A DNA stretch of 53,194 bases from Pseudomonadota bacterium (GTDB lineage Bacteria > Pseudomonadota > Gammaproteobacteria > Pseudomonadales > Moraxellaceae), in the NCBI GenBank assembly GCA_021781515.1, contig JAJXWR010000007.1, forward strand, positions 1-53,194, in the 5' to 3' direction. The position numbers were made by a program, and so were the translations under genes. The notes beneath the pieces are model-generated. The model had not been told where the DNA came from. It saw only the letters and a list, made by a program, of their open reading frames with translations, and ran no database searches. The number at the start of each line of letters is the position of its first letter. The stretch's first letter is position 1. Below, piece by piece: positions 40,396 to 48,867 of this stretch.

Positions 40396-41099
40396 TGTTA
40401 CCACTAGCCTTGTTGGCGGGAGGGCTGGCGACACGTTTGCGGCCGTTGACGGAGCACATCCCTAAATCCTTAGTCGAAGTGGCAGGAAGGCCGTTTATTG
40501 CTCATCAACTGGAGTATCTTGGTACTCAGGGGATTGATGACGTGGTGGTATGCATTGGTCATTTGGGTGCAATGATTCAAGCTGTGGTGGGTGATGGTCA
40601 TCAATTCGGGGTGCGGGTCAGATATTCTTCAGATGGCCCTGTGCCGTTAGGCACAGGGGGCGCTTTACGACAGGCACTGCCTTTATTGGGAGATGCATTT
40701 TTTGTTATGTATGGGGATTCTTATTTACCAATTTGCTTAGCCGAGGTTGAGACGGCATTTCTGGGCGCAGCTCAGCCTGCATTGATGACTGTGTATAAAA
40801 ATGATGGTAAGTTTGATGTCAGTAATGTTATTTTTGTCGATGGAGTGATTCAGTGTTACGATAAAAAAAACAGGCAGTCGTCAATGAACTATATTGACTA
40901 TGGGCTGAGCGTTTTATCCAGAAAAATATTGCAAAATTATCGAGAAGGTACCGTTTTCGATATCTCCGACGTATTCAGTGTGTTGTCCTTGCAGCAGCAG
41001 TTGGCGGCTTTCGAGACGTTTTCACGTTTTTATGAAATAGGTTCCTATCAGGGGCTGCAAGAGATGCAGGTTTTGATGACATCGGGAGCGAGCAAATGA
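40395..41099 (+). CDS. hddC: sugar-1-phosphate nucleotidyltransferase, HddC-like
   Basis: 234 residues, the size of D-glycero-alpha-D-manno-heptose 1-phosphate guanylyltransferases. The signature LALLAGGLATRLRPLT then EHIPKSLVEVAGRPF is at the N-terminus, and PLGTGGALRQA and VMYGDSYL (metal-binding Asp) follow. It starts at ATG 40395, overlapping the hddA stop (TGATG). GDP versus other nucleotide specificity is inferred from context. Confidence 0.83.
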   Translation: MLPLALLAGGLATRLRPLTEHIPKSLVEVAGRPFIAHQLEYLGTQGIDDVVVCIGHLGAMIQAVVGDGHQFGVRVRYSSDGPVPLGTGGALRQALPLLGDAFFVMYGDSYLPICLAEVETAFLGAAQPALMTVYKNDGKFDVSNVIFVDGVIQCYDKKNRQSSMNYIDYGLSVLSRKILQNYREGTVFDISDVFSVLSLQQQLAAFETFSRFYEIGSYQGLQEMQVLMTSGASK

Positions 41100-41701
41100 A
41101 TTATGTCAGGCAGCATTTTCAGGAAACCGTGGCAATTGTTCACGCCATGGATGCGCAGTTGATAGAGCGCCTAGTGGATCTGTTGGTTAGCGTAAGAGCG
41201 AATGCGGGACGTCTTTTTTTTCTTGGAGTCGGGGGCAGTGCAGGAAATTGCTCGCATGCAGTGAATGATTTCAGAAAAATTGCGGGATTTGAGGCCTATG
41301 CCCCCACAGATAATGTCTCTGAACTGACTGCACGCACTAATGATGAAGGATGGGCCAGTATTTTTGTCGAGTGGTTGAAAGGAAGCCGGTTAAAGGCAAA
41401 CGATTGTCTTTTTATACTGTCCGTCGGTGGCGGCAATCTGGAAAAAAATGTTAGCCCCAATCTGGTGGCTGCGTTAGATTACGGTCGTTCTGTTGGAGCA
41501 AAAATTGCGGGTGTTGTAGGACGTGATGGAGGCTATACAGCGCAAGTGGCTGATGTCTGTATCATTGTTCCCACCGTAAATCCCGAAACAGTAACCCCGC
41601 ATTCTGAAGCTTTTCAGTCAATAATATGGCATCTGCTGGTGTCACATCCCAAGTTGAAAATCCAGCAAACCAAGTGGGAATCGACGATTGCCACAATATG
41701 A
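41096..41701 (+). CDS. gmhA: SIS-domain phosphoheptose isomerase-like protein
   Basis: 201 residues with one SIS fold: FFLGVGGSAGNCSHAVNDFR (phosphate-binding loop) and FILSVGGGNLEKNVSPNLVA. GmhA converts sedoheptulose 7-phosphate to D-glycero-D-manno-heptose 7-phosphate. The sequence NVSELTARTNDEGW and GRDGGYTAQVADVCIIVP are clearly of the GmhA type but diverge from housekeeping GmhA (GNGGSAADAQH). ATGA overlaps on both sides. Position between hddC and gmhB supports the assignment. Confidence 0.75.
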   Translation: MNYVRQHFQETVAIVHAMDAQLIERLVDLLVSVRANAGRLFFLGVGGSAGNCSHAVNDFRKIAGFEAYAPTDNVSELTARTNDEGWASIFVEWLKGSRLKANDCLFILSVGGGNLEKNVSPNLVAALDYGRSVGAKIAGVVGRDGGYTAQVADVCIIVPTVNPETVTPHSEAFQSIIWHLLVSHPKLKIQQTKWESTIATI

Positions 41702-42231
41702 ACAGAAAAGCCGTCTTTCTCGATCGGGATGGAGTGATCAACCGAGCGTTGGTAATTGCAGGCAGACCTTACCCCCCCTCCACATTGGCGGAACTGGAGA
41801 TCCTTCCTGGGGTGGAAAGCGCATTGGCACACCTGCACACTGACTATCTGCTAATTGTAGTTACCAATCAACCGGACGTTGCCCGTGGCACTAAAAGTAA
41901 GGGAGAGGTGGAAGCAATTAACTGTGCTCTGGCGCAAAAATTGCCCATTGATGAATTCTGCGTGTGTTATCACGATGAAACAGATCGCTGTCATTGTCGC
42001 AAACCAGCGCCTGGATTATTGCTGCAAGCGGCAGAGCGGCAGCAGATTGATCTGCATAAAAGTTTTATGATTGGTGATCGTTGGCGGGATATTGAGGCCG
42101 GGTACCTGGCGGGATGCAGGACATTTTTTATAGATTATGGTTATAAAGAAAAACAGCCGGAGCAAGTGGATTATGTGGTTTCTTCCCTTGAAGAAGCATC
42201 TAGGATCATTATGCAATTAAATGGAGAGTGA
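41698..42231 (+). CDS. gmhB: HAD-family heptose bisphosphate phosphatase
   Basis: 177 residues. DxD motif FLDRDGVIN (D9, D11), VVTNQPDVARG, the zinc loop C90-Y-H92...C98-H-C100 followed by RKPAPG, and MIGDRWRDIEAG. GmhB removes the 7-phosphate from heptose 1,7-bisphosphate. The zinc loop is shorter than in E. coli GmhB (about five residues between the His and the next Cys). The start is the ATG at 41698, overlapping the gmhA stop; a longer frame back to 41626 lies inside gmhA. Confidence 0.88.
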   Translation: MNRKAVFLDRDGVINRALVIAGRPYPPSTLAELEILPGVESALAHLHTDYLLIVVTNQPDVARGTKSKGEVEAINCALAQKLPIDEFCVCYHDETDRCHCRKPAPGLLLQAAERQQIDLHKSFMIGDRWRDIEAGYLAGCRTFFIDYGYKEKQPEQVDYVVSSLEEASRIIMQLNGE

Positions 42232-42232
42232 G

Positions 42233-42955
42233 ATGAAATCATTGGAATCGTTGCAGGTAAAAATCTTTGCAGATGGTGCGGACAAGAACGGTATGCTGGA
42301 GATGTATGCCAAACCATTGATCAAAGGCTTGACGACCAATCCGACATTGATGAAAAGTGCTGGCATTAAAGATTACAAGGCGTTTTGCAAGGATATACTG
42401 GCGGCAATAAAAGATAAGCCATTGTCTTTTGAAGTATTTTCTGATGATTTTGAGGTAATGGCAAGACAGGCACTGGAAATCGCCAGTTGGGGTGATAACG
42501 TATATGTAAAAATTCCGGTGACTAATACTCGGGGCGAATCCAGCGGCCGAGTGATCAAAACGCTCGTGGCCGAACATGTGAAAGTCAATGTGACGGCGTT
42601 GTTGACACTGGGACAGATCAGGTCGGTGGTGGATTTCCTTGACCCGAAAATTCCCAGTTATGTTTCAGTATTTGCCGGACGCATTGCGGATACAGGCATA
42701 GATCCGTTGCCGATCATGGCCGCCGCCGTTGAACTGCTGAAATTGATTCCTGCTGCCGAGTTAATCTGGGCCAGTTCGCGGGAACTGCTGAATATTATGC
42801 AGGCTGATAGCGTAGGCTGTCAGATTATTACCGTGAGCCATGATATTTTGAGAAAACTGAAATTGATCGGGTACCCTCTGGAGAATTATTCATTGGATAC
42901 AGTGAAACTGTTTTATCATGATGCCTGTGCCGCCGGTTATCGAATTGATAGTTAA
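42233..42955 (+). CDS. transaldolase-family protein
   Basis: 240 residues, the size of single-domain transaldolase/fructose-6-phosphate aldolase (TalC/FSA-like) proteins. IFADGAD (Asp13), GLTTNPTLM, the Schiff-base lysine K93 in NVYVKIPVTN and VNVTALLTLGQ are visible, then SVFAGRIADTGIDP and LIWASSRELLNI. It could make or drain sedoheptulose 7-phosphate, the substrate of GmhA. Start at ATG 42233 with GGAGAGTGAG upstream; an ATG at 42221 overlaps gmhB. Confidence 0.85.
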   Translation: MKSLESLQVKIFADGADKNGMLEMYAKPLIKGLTTNPTLMKSAGIKDYKAFCKDILAAIKDKPLSFEVFSDDFEVMARQALEIASWGDNVYVKIPVTNTRGESSGRVIKTLVAEHVKVNVTALLTLGQIRSVVDFLDPKIPSYVSVFAGRIADTGIDPLPIMAAAVELLKLIPAAELIWASSRELLNIMQADSVGCQIITVSHDILRKLKLIGYPLENYSLDTVKLFYHDACAAGYRIDS

Positions 42956-42960
42956 ACTTC

Positions 42961-43392
42961 ATGAACAATCAGTCAGGCATCAACGCCGTCTTTCAGAATG
43001 TAGTGAGCCACCTGATGACATTGGCATTTCTGCGCTTCCTTATAGTGGGTGGATCCACGGCGGTCATTTATTTTGTACTTATTTATCTGACCTATTCCTT
43101 GGGAAATATCAACTACAATCTGTCGATCAGTATTGCATATTTCAGTTCTGTGATTTTTCACTTTCTGGCGAACCGGCGTTATACGTTTGACCATCATGGG
43201 CATCGTCTGTCTAAACAGGTTTCCCGGTATATATCGTTACTGATGCTGGGCTATCTGACGACACTAATGATTGTCAATGGAGCCGTCAGAGGTCTGGCTT
43301 TCTCACCTTTCTGTGGAGCTTTACTGGCAGTAGGCTTCAACCTGGTCATGAATTTCTTTCTGATGCGTTTTTGGGTGTTTCCTGTTCATTAA
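42961..43392 (+). CDS. GtrA-family membrane protein
   Basis: 143 residues with four transmembrane segments: FLRFLIVGGSTAVIYFVLIY, LSISIAYFSSVIFHFLANRR, YISLLMLGYLTTLMIVNGAV and ALLAVGFNLVMNFFLMRFWV. The NRRYTF and FNLVMNFFLMRFWVF pieces are GtrA hallmarks. GtrA proteins are proposed to flip undecaprenyl-phosphate-linked sugars. It is last in the operon and pairs functionally with the GtrB-like gene at 44412 on the other strand. Confidence 0.85.
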   Translation: MNNQSGINAVFQNVVSHLMTLAFLRFLIVGGSTAVIYFVLIYLTYSLGNINYNLSISIAYFSSVIFHFLANRRYTFDHHGHRLSKQVSRYISLLMLGYLTTLMIVNGAVRGLAFSPFCGALLAVGFNLVMNFFLMRFWVFPVH

Positions 43393-43458
43393 GGTCGATG
43401 AAATCTAGACACAACAGTTCTTGAGAAAAAAGCAATAGCCACCCTGGCAGTGGTAGGT

Positions 43459-44388
43459 TTATCCATTTCCCTTATTTTTTTCAGCGGTTATGAGTACCCT
43501 TATTCCGAATGGAAAATTGAATCGCAACTTCAGTGTGGATTCAATTTTCATCGCTAAATTTAATAATCTATTACGTGATGATTTTGCAGCCAACTTACTC
43601 ACTACAAGATTGTCACTTCTTAAATTATTTTTATTTAAGTATTTCCATTTGTTTAATAATTTGATTGTTGCAAATGCTGGAAATAACAAAAAACCAAGGT
43701 GTGACTGTCTCTTTACAGTGAGCCCAACGCTCTGGATTTTTTCTATCAACTCTTGCGCCGAGTAACGTCTAAAATGACATAGCTCTGAGTCATATAAATC
43801 ATATAAATATGGCCCTGCCGGAACCTCAATTATCAATGATCCGCCAGGCTTTAGGAGACTATAAACGTTGTGTAGTGCAGCCACATCATCCTCTATATGT
43901 TCAAGTACATTTAACATCACTAGTACGTCAATGCATTGCTTCGGCAAAGGGTTTTGCAACAAATCAAAGCGCAACATAGGAACACATGGTAACGACTGTG
44001 CAAGTCGGTATAGTGGATCTTTAACCACGTCGGCTCCAATAACAATCGCATCAGGAAATTGTTGCACCAGACTGCGTATCAAATAGCCTGAGGAGCAGCC
44101 AATTTCCAAAATGACCGGATTTTTAGAGGGTATGGATTTTTTCACTTGGTTTAGCGCATCAAGACGAGAAGCCAGGTCAATAGGATGGCTATCACCAGCA
44201 GCTTCTTCGTGAAGTGTTGTCAAGTCATCTGACCAACCAGAAAAATTTTCGCTATATTCAAGTACCTGAAATTTCTCATTACCTAAGACAAAATGAGAAC
44301 CATCCCAAATTGGAGAAATAGAGTATCCCGCTGGCGGTGGCAAGTCAAAAGGCAGTATCATTTGGATTGCTCTAACAGGTTTGGACAC
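43459..44388 (-). CDS. class I SAM-dependent methyltransferase
   Basis: 309 residues. Motif I ILEIGCSSGYLIRSL (about 93-107), acidic end GADVVKDPLYR, FDLLQNPLPKQCIDVLVMLN, VLEHIEDDVAALHNVYSLLK and PGGSLIIEVPAGP are the typical Methyltransf_11/23 order. An N-terminal ~80-residue extension and a Lys/Asn-rich C-terminal region flank it. The 3' part is clearly more AT-rich than the neighbours. Start GTG 44388 or ATG 44361. Target unknown; context suggests a glycan or lipid-linked sugar. Confidence 0.8.
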   Translation of the reverse strand: MSKPVRAIQMILPFDLPPPAGYSISPIWDGSHFVLGNEKFQVLEYSENFSGWSDDLTTLHEEAAGDSHPIDLASRLDALNQVKKSIPSKNPVILEIGCSSGYLIRSLVQQFPDAIVIGADVVKDPLYRLAQSLPCVPMLRFDLLQNPLPKQCIDVLVMLNVLEHIEDDVAALHNVYSLLKPGGSLIIEVPAGPYLYDLYDSELCHFRRYSAQELIEKIQSVGLTVKRQSHLGFLLFPAFATIKLLNKWKYLNKNNLRSDNLVVSKLAAKSSRNRLLNLAMKIESTLKLRFNFPFGIRVLITAEKNKGNG

Positions 44389-44411
44389 ATCACTCGCATA
44401 CTACACGTCGT

Positions 44412-45395
44412 TTAAGTTTCATGTTCGTGATTAAAGTTGACTGATTTATCCACAATATACATCGGACGAGACTTTACCTCATCATAAATTCTGCCGACAT
44501 ATTCGCCGATAAGGCCGAGGCCTAATAATTGAATCCCCGAAAAAAAAGTCACTACCAACACCGTGGTAGGCAGGCCAGGCGTCAAGTCAAAACCCAGAAG
44601 TTTTTGCAACACATACCAGCCACCCAGAGCGAAGCTGAACAAGGCAAGAAAAAAACCAGTCAGTGACATGGCGAATAATGGTTTGGAACTGAAACTGATC
44701 AGGCCATTCAGTCCGATTTTCAGGGAGCCAAAAAGCCGGTTGTAATTGCCTTTGCCGCTATGACGCGCATCGCGGTCGTATTCCACAAAAGTTTGATTGA
44801 ATCCAACAAAAGAGACCAGACCGCGTAAAAATCCGTGAGTTTCACGAAGATTTGAGAGTTCTTGCAGGACACGGCGGGACATAATGCGAAAGTCGCCGGT
44901 GTTTCTTGGAATATTGACATCACTCAGTTTATTGATCGCCGCATAGCCAATGAAGGCAATGAGGCGTTTGACCAGCGTTTCTCCTTCTCGGGAGCGGCGT
45001 TTGGCATAAACAACATCGAACCCTTGACGCATCTTCTGATACATTTCAGGGATCAATTCAGGAGGATCCTGCAGATCGACATCAATCACTACACAGGCAC
45101 TGCCATTTGCATGCTGAATTCCTGCCATTGTCGCAGCGGGTTGACCAAATCTTCTGGAGAAGACAAGTAGTTTGATGTGGGGATTACGCAAAATTTCCTC
45201 ACGAATAACCGCTTCGGTCTGATCGGGCCCAGGGTCCATGGCAAAAACGATTTCGTAGGCAATATTCATGGAATGAACAACCGCTTCCATTCGGCTGAGG
45301 AAGGGCCTGATATTGTCGGCTTCCTTAAATACAGGAACCACAATGGATAAAAATTCAGAAGCGGTTGCAGGCGATGACATGATGTTCTCTTTCAC
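44412..45395 (-). CDS. GtrB/DPM1-like polyprenyl-phosphate glycosyltransferase
   Basis: 327 residues. N-terminal GT2 domain with LSIVVPVFKEADNIRPFL, the DxD in VVIDVDLQDPPELIPEM and RNTGDFRIMSRRVL, then two C-terminal membrane helices (about 235-260 and 272-295). Such enzymes move a sugar from a nucleotide donor to undecaprenyl phosphate on the cytoplasmic face. Its ATG overlaps the upstream membrane-protein stop by four bases. Confidence 0.88.
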   Translation of the reverse strand: MKENIMSSPATASEFLSIVVPVFKEADNIRPFLSRMEAVVHSMNIAYEIVFAMDPGPDQTEAVIREEILRNPHIKLLVFSRRFGQPAATMAGIQHANGSACVVIDVDLQDPPELIPEMYQKMRQGFDVVYAKRRSREGETLVKRLIAFIGYAAINKLSDVNIPRNTGDFRIMSRRVLQELSNLRETHGFLRGLVSFVGFNQTFVEYDRDARHSGKGNYNRLFGSLKIGLNGLISFSSKPLFAMSLTGFFLALFSFALGGWYVLQKLLGFDLTPGLPTTVLVVTFFSGIQLLGLGLIGEYVGRIYDEVKSRPMYIVDKSVNFNHEHET

Positions 45396-46915
45396 ATCAG
45401 GTGACTGATGTTTTTATCTGAAGGGTCAGCGAGGTTTCTGTACAGCCACCACGCATGGATATGGCGCACCAATTGTACCTTATACAAGTGACTTCCGAAT
45501 ATAACCCTGCTCAGATCCACCGGGGAGCGCACGATGAAATAGCTGTACATCGTCCCTTGGAAGGTTACATAGTTAAATAGCCACGGATTCCACTCAAAAC
45601 CGGGAATGTCCGCCGGGTTGTCCAACTGTTGGAACTGGACTATGGGAGTGTAGGCGCTGGCGGCGTTGAAATCAACCACTCCGCCACGAAGGGCTTGATA
45701 CCATAGTGGAAAATGCAGAAACAGCGGGGCTGTGGAAAACTGACTTCTGTTGGCGTACTCCAGCATGAGCACACGCCGTTCCGGTTCCATTACCTGCAGT
45801 ATACGATTAAATCCACGAATTTCCGCATTAAATCCAAGCATTGCATTCGTCGTATTGATCAGAAACAGCAGAAAAATAGCACCTGAACTGGCTAGCACCA
45901 ATGGGGTAGTCAACCGTTGGGGTGAGGACGGACTGATGTTGCGTTTTTCGAGGGCAACAAGATAAAACGGAATGAAAAATATGGAAAAACGCTGATACAA
46001 AAATGCGATTCTTAAAAAGCTGTGGGGAACGAACAGTAGAATAAGTATTATACACAATAACGGTAGCCAGCGGGCTGGTGCGGCAGAGAGTCGATAATTC
46101 AGCAACAGTGGAGCCAGCAAGACAAAAAAGCCAATTGCCAGATTATAAAATTTTTGTGTGTCCCCGATGACCAGATCCAGAATATTCAGGCGCTGCCACG
46201 AAAGTGCAAAAAAAGCCCCATGATCGACCATGTGCTGCTGGATAACATCTGTTGAAAACCAGTAAAGGCACAACGGCAGACTGGAGAGTAGAAGGCTAGC
46301 AAAAACCAAACGTTGACGCCAGGAAGCATGCAATGTCCAGTAAGCAGCATAGGCAAGCACGCCACAGAGGGCCCAGATCAGTGCATGACAGAAAAACAGA
46401 ATATTCACACCCAGAACGATCACTACACCTTGACGAGGCGTCAGGCGTTCCTGGAGAGAATAGATATACCCCAGAAAAAATAATGCAATAGGAACGGCAA
46501 CGTAAAAATTGAAAAAACCCCATTGAAAGGGAAAACCGTAAAGACAGGGAATACACAGTAGCGCCAGTCTAATGTCTTGTTTGAGGTTTCGCAGCATATA
46601 AGCCGTGGCCATTGGGATAGACCAGAGAGCCAACCCTGCCACAATTTTAAACGCCAACGCCAAGCCAACGACAGGCATGATACACAGCACCAACGAGTAT
46701 CCGAAAAGATAGGGGGTGAGCCAGTGAACAGTGAACAACTGCCGAAATGGAAAGTCAGGATTATACATGTGGAGCAGTAGATTGATCTGTCCTGCATGTT
46801 GAGGGATATCTACGCCAGGAAGATAGTCAGGAAGGAACAAAGGAAACGTGGCAATGGCGGTACATAGTGCTAGAAATAAAAAATGGGATGATGTTGTATT
46901 CCAGGAATGTTGCAT
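45392..46915 (-). CDS. polytopic membrane protein, possible GT-C glycosyltransferase
   Basis: 507 residues with about 10-11 hydrophobic helices in the first 350, then a soluble C-terminal domain. The first extracytoplasmic loop LPGVDIPQHAGQ carries an Asp as in GT-C transferases. Together with GtrA and the GtrB-like protein it matches the three-part GtrABC layout in which the third gene transfers the lipid-linked sugar. I see no specific family signature, so the role is inferred. Start ATG 46915 has GAGG upstream. Confidence 0.6.
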   Translation of the reverse strand: MQHSWNTTSSHFLFLALCTAIATFPLFLPDYLPGVDIPQHAGQINLLLHMYNPDFPFRQLFTVHWLTPYLFGYSLVLCIMPVVGLALAFKIVAGLALWSIPMATAYMLRNLKQDIRLALLCIPCLYGFPFQWGFFNFYVAVPIALFFLGYIYSLQERLTPRQGVVIVLGVNILFFCHALIWALCGVLAYAAYWTLHASWRQRLVFASLLLSSLPLCLYWFSTDVIQQHMVDHGAFFALSWQRLNILDLVIGDTQKFYNLAIGFFVLLAPLLLNYRLSAAPARWLPLLCIILILLFVPHSFLRIAFLYQRFSIFFIPFYLVALEKRNISPSSPQRLTTPLVLASSGAIFLLFLINTTNAMLGFNAEIRGFNRILQVMEPERRVLMLEYANRSQFSTAPLFLHFPLWYQALRGGVVDFNAASAYTPIVQFQQLDNPADIPGFEWNPWLFNYVTFQGTMYSYFIVRSPVDLSRVIFGSHLYKVQLVRHIHAWWLYRNLADPSDKNISHLM

Positions 46916-47005
46916 GCTACCTCGCACAGAGTGTGGGATAATTTTCAGTAATGAAATGTCTTGGAGTAAGATTAAACAGAATAATGACTAATTCCAATGT
47001 GCTTC

Positions 47006-47896
47006 TTAAATAGCAATGCCAACAGGGTGACGAGTAACGCCATAGTAAGCATCTACTAATCTTGATAATACATGCCAAGGCATGGTTTTTGCCCATAGAG
47101 GTTCATGTTTATATCTCATTACTTTGAGTATCTTAAATTTAATGATATTGGAGTACCCAGGAAGATAACCTGGCCAATAGGGTTTAAAACCAGCTTTTTC
47201 CAGAGCTGTTGCAATTGTCTTGGGTTCAAAAAAACCAACATGGACTTCAGGAATAGATGCATAAGACCAATTTAATAAATTATTATGATAAGGCCGAGCG
47301 TTGCCTGTAGTAAAAAACAGAACCCCACCCTTTTTTATCAGTTTTCTGATTTTTTTAAGTTCTGATACAGGGTCAACAAGATGCTCAAAAACTTCAATTG
47401 CTGTGATGATATCGAATTGATTTTCAAGATTGTCAAGTTCATTTTTGTTAAGTATAGGGATACCCCTCGATTGGGCCATGTTAGTAATCCAACCTTCATC
47501 GTACCCAATAGTATTCCAACCTCGTGAAATACCTTCACGAACAAGGCAGCCATTACCACAGCCATAGTCGAGCCAACGTTTGCTGTTTTCAGAACCAACA
47601 AGATCAAGAAGGATTTTTATAATTCCATCCCACTCAAAGCGACGAACAGAGTCTCTTGGGTTTTCTAATTCATGTAGATAGTTTACTAATGGATCTGCAC
47701 CAAATCCAGAATAATAATCTTCATTATAAATCTGATTATAACATATTAGTGGATCAGCAAGATATGCATAAAAACAAACCTTACAGCGAAGTAGTGTAAA
47801 ATATTTACGAGACCATTTGCCATAAATATCTCCAATGCATTCAATTGAATTATTTTCATTGCATAAAGGACATGATTTGAAGCTGGATTCATTCAT
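47006..47896 (-). CDS. SAM-dependent methyltransferase with N-terminal zinc ribbon
   Basis: 296 residues. An N-terminal zinc ribbon (C9-P-L-C12 and C38-K-V-C41) precedes a class I methyltransferase domain: WLDYGCGNGCLVREG (motif I), FDIITAIEVFEHLVDPVSEL and KKGGVLFFTTGN. This arrangement is common among methyltransferases of surface-glycan and nucleotide-sugar clusters (C-methyl- or O-methyltransferases). AT-rich and stand-alone, with a 90-bp gap to the downstream membrane protein. Confidence 0.82.
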   Translation of the reverse strand: MNESSFKSCPLCNENNSIECIGDIYGKWSRKYFTLLRCKVCFYAYLADPLICYNQIYNEDYYSGFGADPLVNYLHELENPRDSVRRFEWDGIIKILLDLVGSENSKRWLDYGCGNGCLVREGISRGWNTIGYDEGWITNMAQSRGIPILNKNELDNLENQFDIITAIEVFEHLVDPVSELKKIRKLIKKGGVLFFTTGNARPYHNNLLNWSYASIPEVHVGFFEPKTIATALEKAGFKPYWPGYLPGYSNIIKFKILKVMRYKHEPLWAKTMPWHVLSRLVDAYYGVTRHPVGIAI

Positions 47897-48867
47897 TTAA
47901 AGCACCATGGTACGGTAATATATGTTATATCATATCGTTTGAAAAATTACGATTTTTAGTAAACTCGCCGAGTTTGTGTTGGTTATTATGTTTTACTGCA
48001 TTTATAAAATAAAAAACCAACAAGCCACAATAATATCAAATAAACCAAAAAACATGTCAAGCATGGTTTGATCGCCATTAATATCAAGTATATGTCTGAT
48101 ATTTATTCAATGTGTTATTATTTGATGCACTCACACCATGTACATATCATAAATTCATGTGTTCATATTTTGATTTTATTTGACTTAAAACCTGCAGCAA
48201 CCAAAAGAGGCCATAGCTGATTTTTGCTGTGTACATTTTATGATCATTCATTTCTTCGGTTGGTGCCACTTCAAGCGTAAAAACCAAAAATTCAAGAACG
48301 ACTTTTCCTTTCTAACTTGGTACGTTTAAACAAAGTTTTCCGTCAGATTTTAGTAAGCGGAACAAACATGACAGAGTTTCGACTGGAGCATCAAGATTTT
48401 TAAGAACAGAAATTAAAATTATACCATCAAAAAATCTGTTTGGTAATGAATATAGAGTTTCGGTAACTACTCACCTGTCGGGTAACGAATAAGGATTAAT
48501 CGTGTGAAGCCACGATGAATCCGATTGTTGGACAAGCCCAGAGGAGCTCAGATGAACTCAAAAAATGCGTGTTTTTTGGGGGCAGCGGCTATGCAAATAT
48601 ATTCCGGACGGCGATATTCATTCTGACCCGTATTTCAGATCAACACGCCCATCCTGTCAGTAATCATTGCCATTGCGGCAACCAGATTCTGTTTTTCACT
48701 GTATTGTACTGATTTTTTGCCATTATTGAGTAAATTTTGACTTTTTTGGGCGAGTTTGCCCACTCTCATCTTGGAAGACAAGTTTGCCAACCTGATTTCA
48801 GTTACATGATGACGGAATCCATTGCGACACAGTGTTAAGTTGAATCTTTGTGGATTGAATGGGATTA
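47897..48867. other. AT-rich intergenic region with gene debris
   Basis: 970 bp, strongly AT-rich from 47900 to 48480. It contains the methyltransferase fragment listed separately. The minus-strand frame 48635-48910 and the short plus-strand frame at 48515-48712 match nothing I recognise. Confidence 0.45.
48312..48470 (-). pseudogene. methyltransferase fragment
   Basis: Reading the minus strand from a stop at 48471-48473 gives VVTETLYSLPNRFFDGIILI, then SVLKNLDAPVETLSCLFRLL and KSDGKLCLNVPS, then a TAG. The FDxI....VLEHLxxPxxxLxxLxxLLKPGGxLxxxVP pattern is the C-terminal half of class I methyltransferases. Only about 52 residues survive, with no SAM motif upstream. It resembles, but is not a copy of, the two intact methyltransferases nearby. 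Confidence 0.6.
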
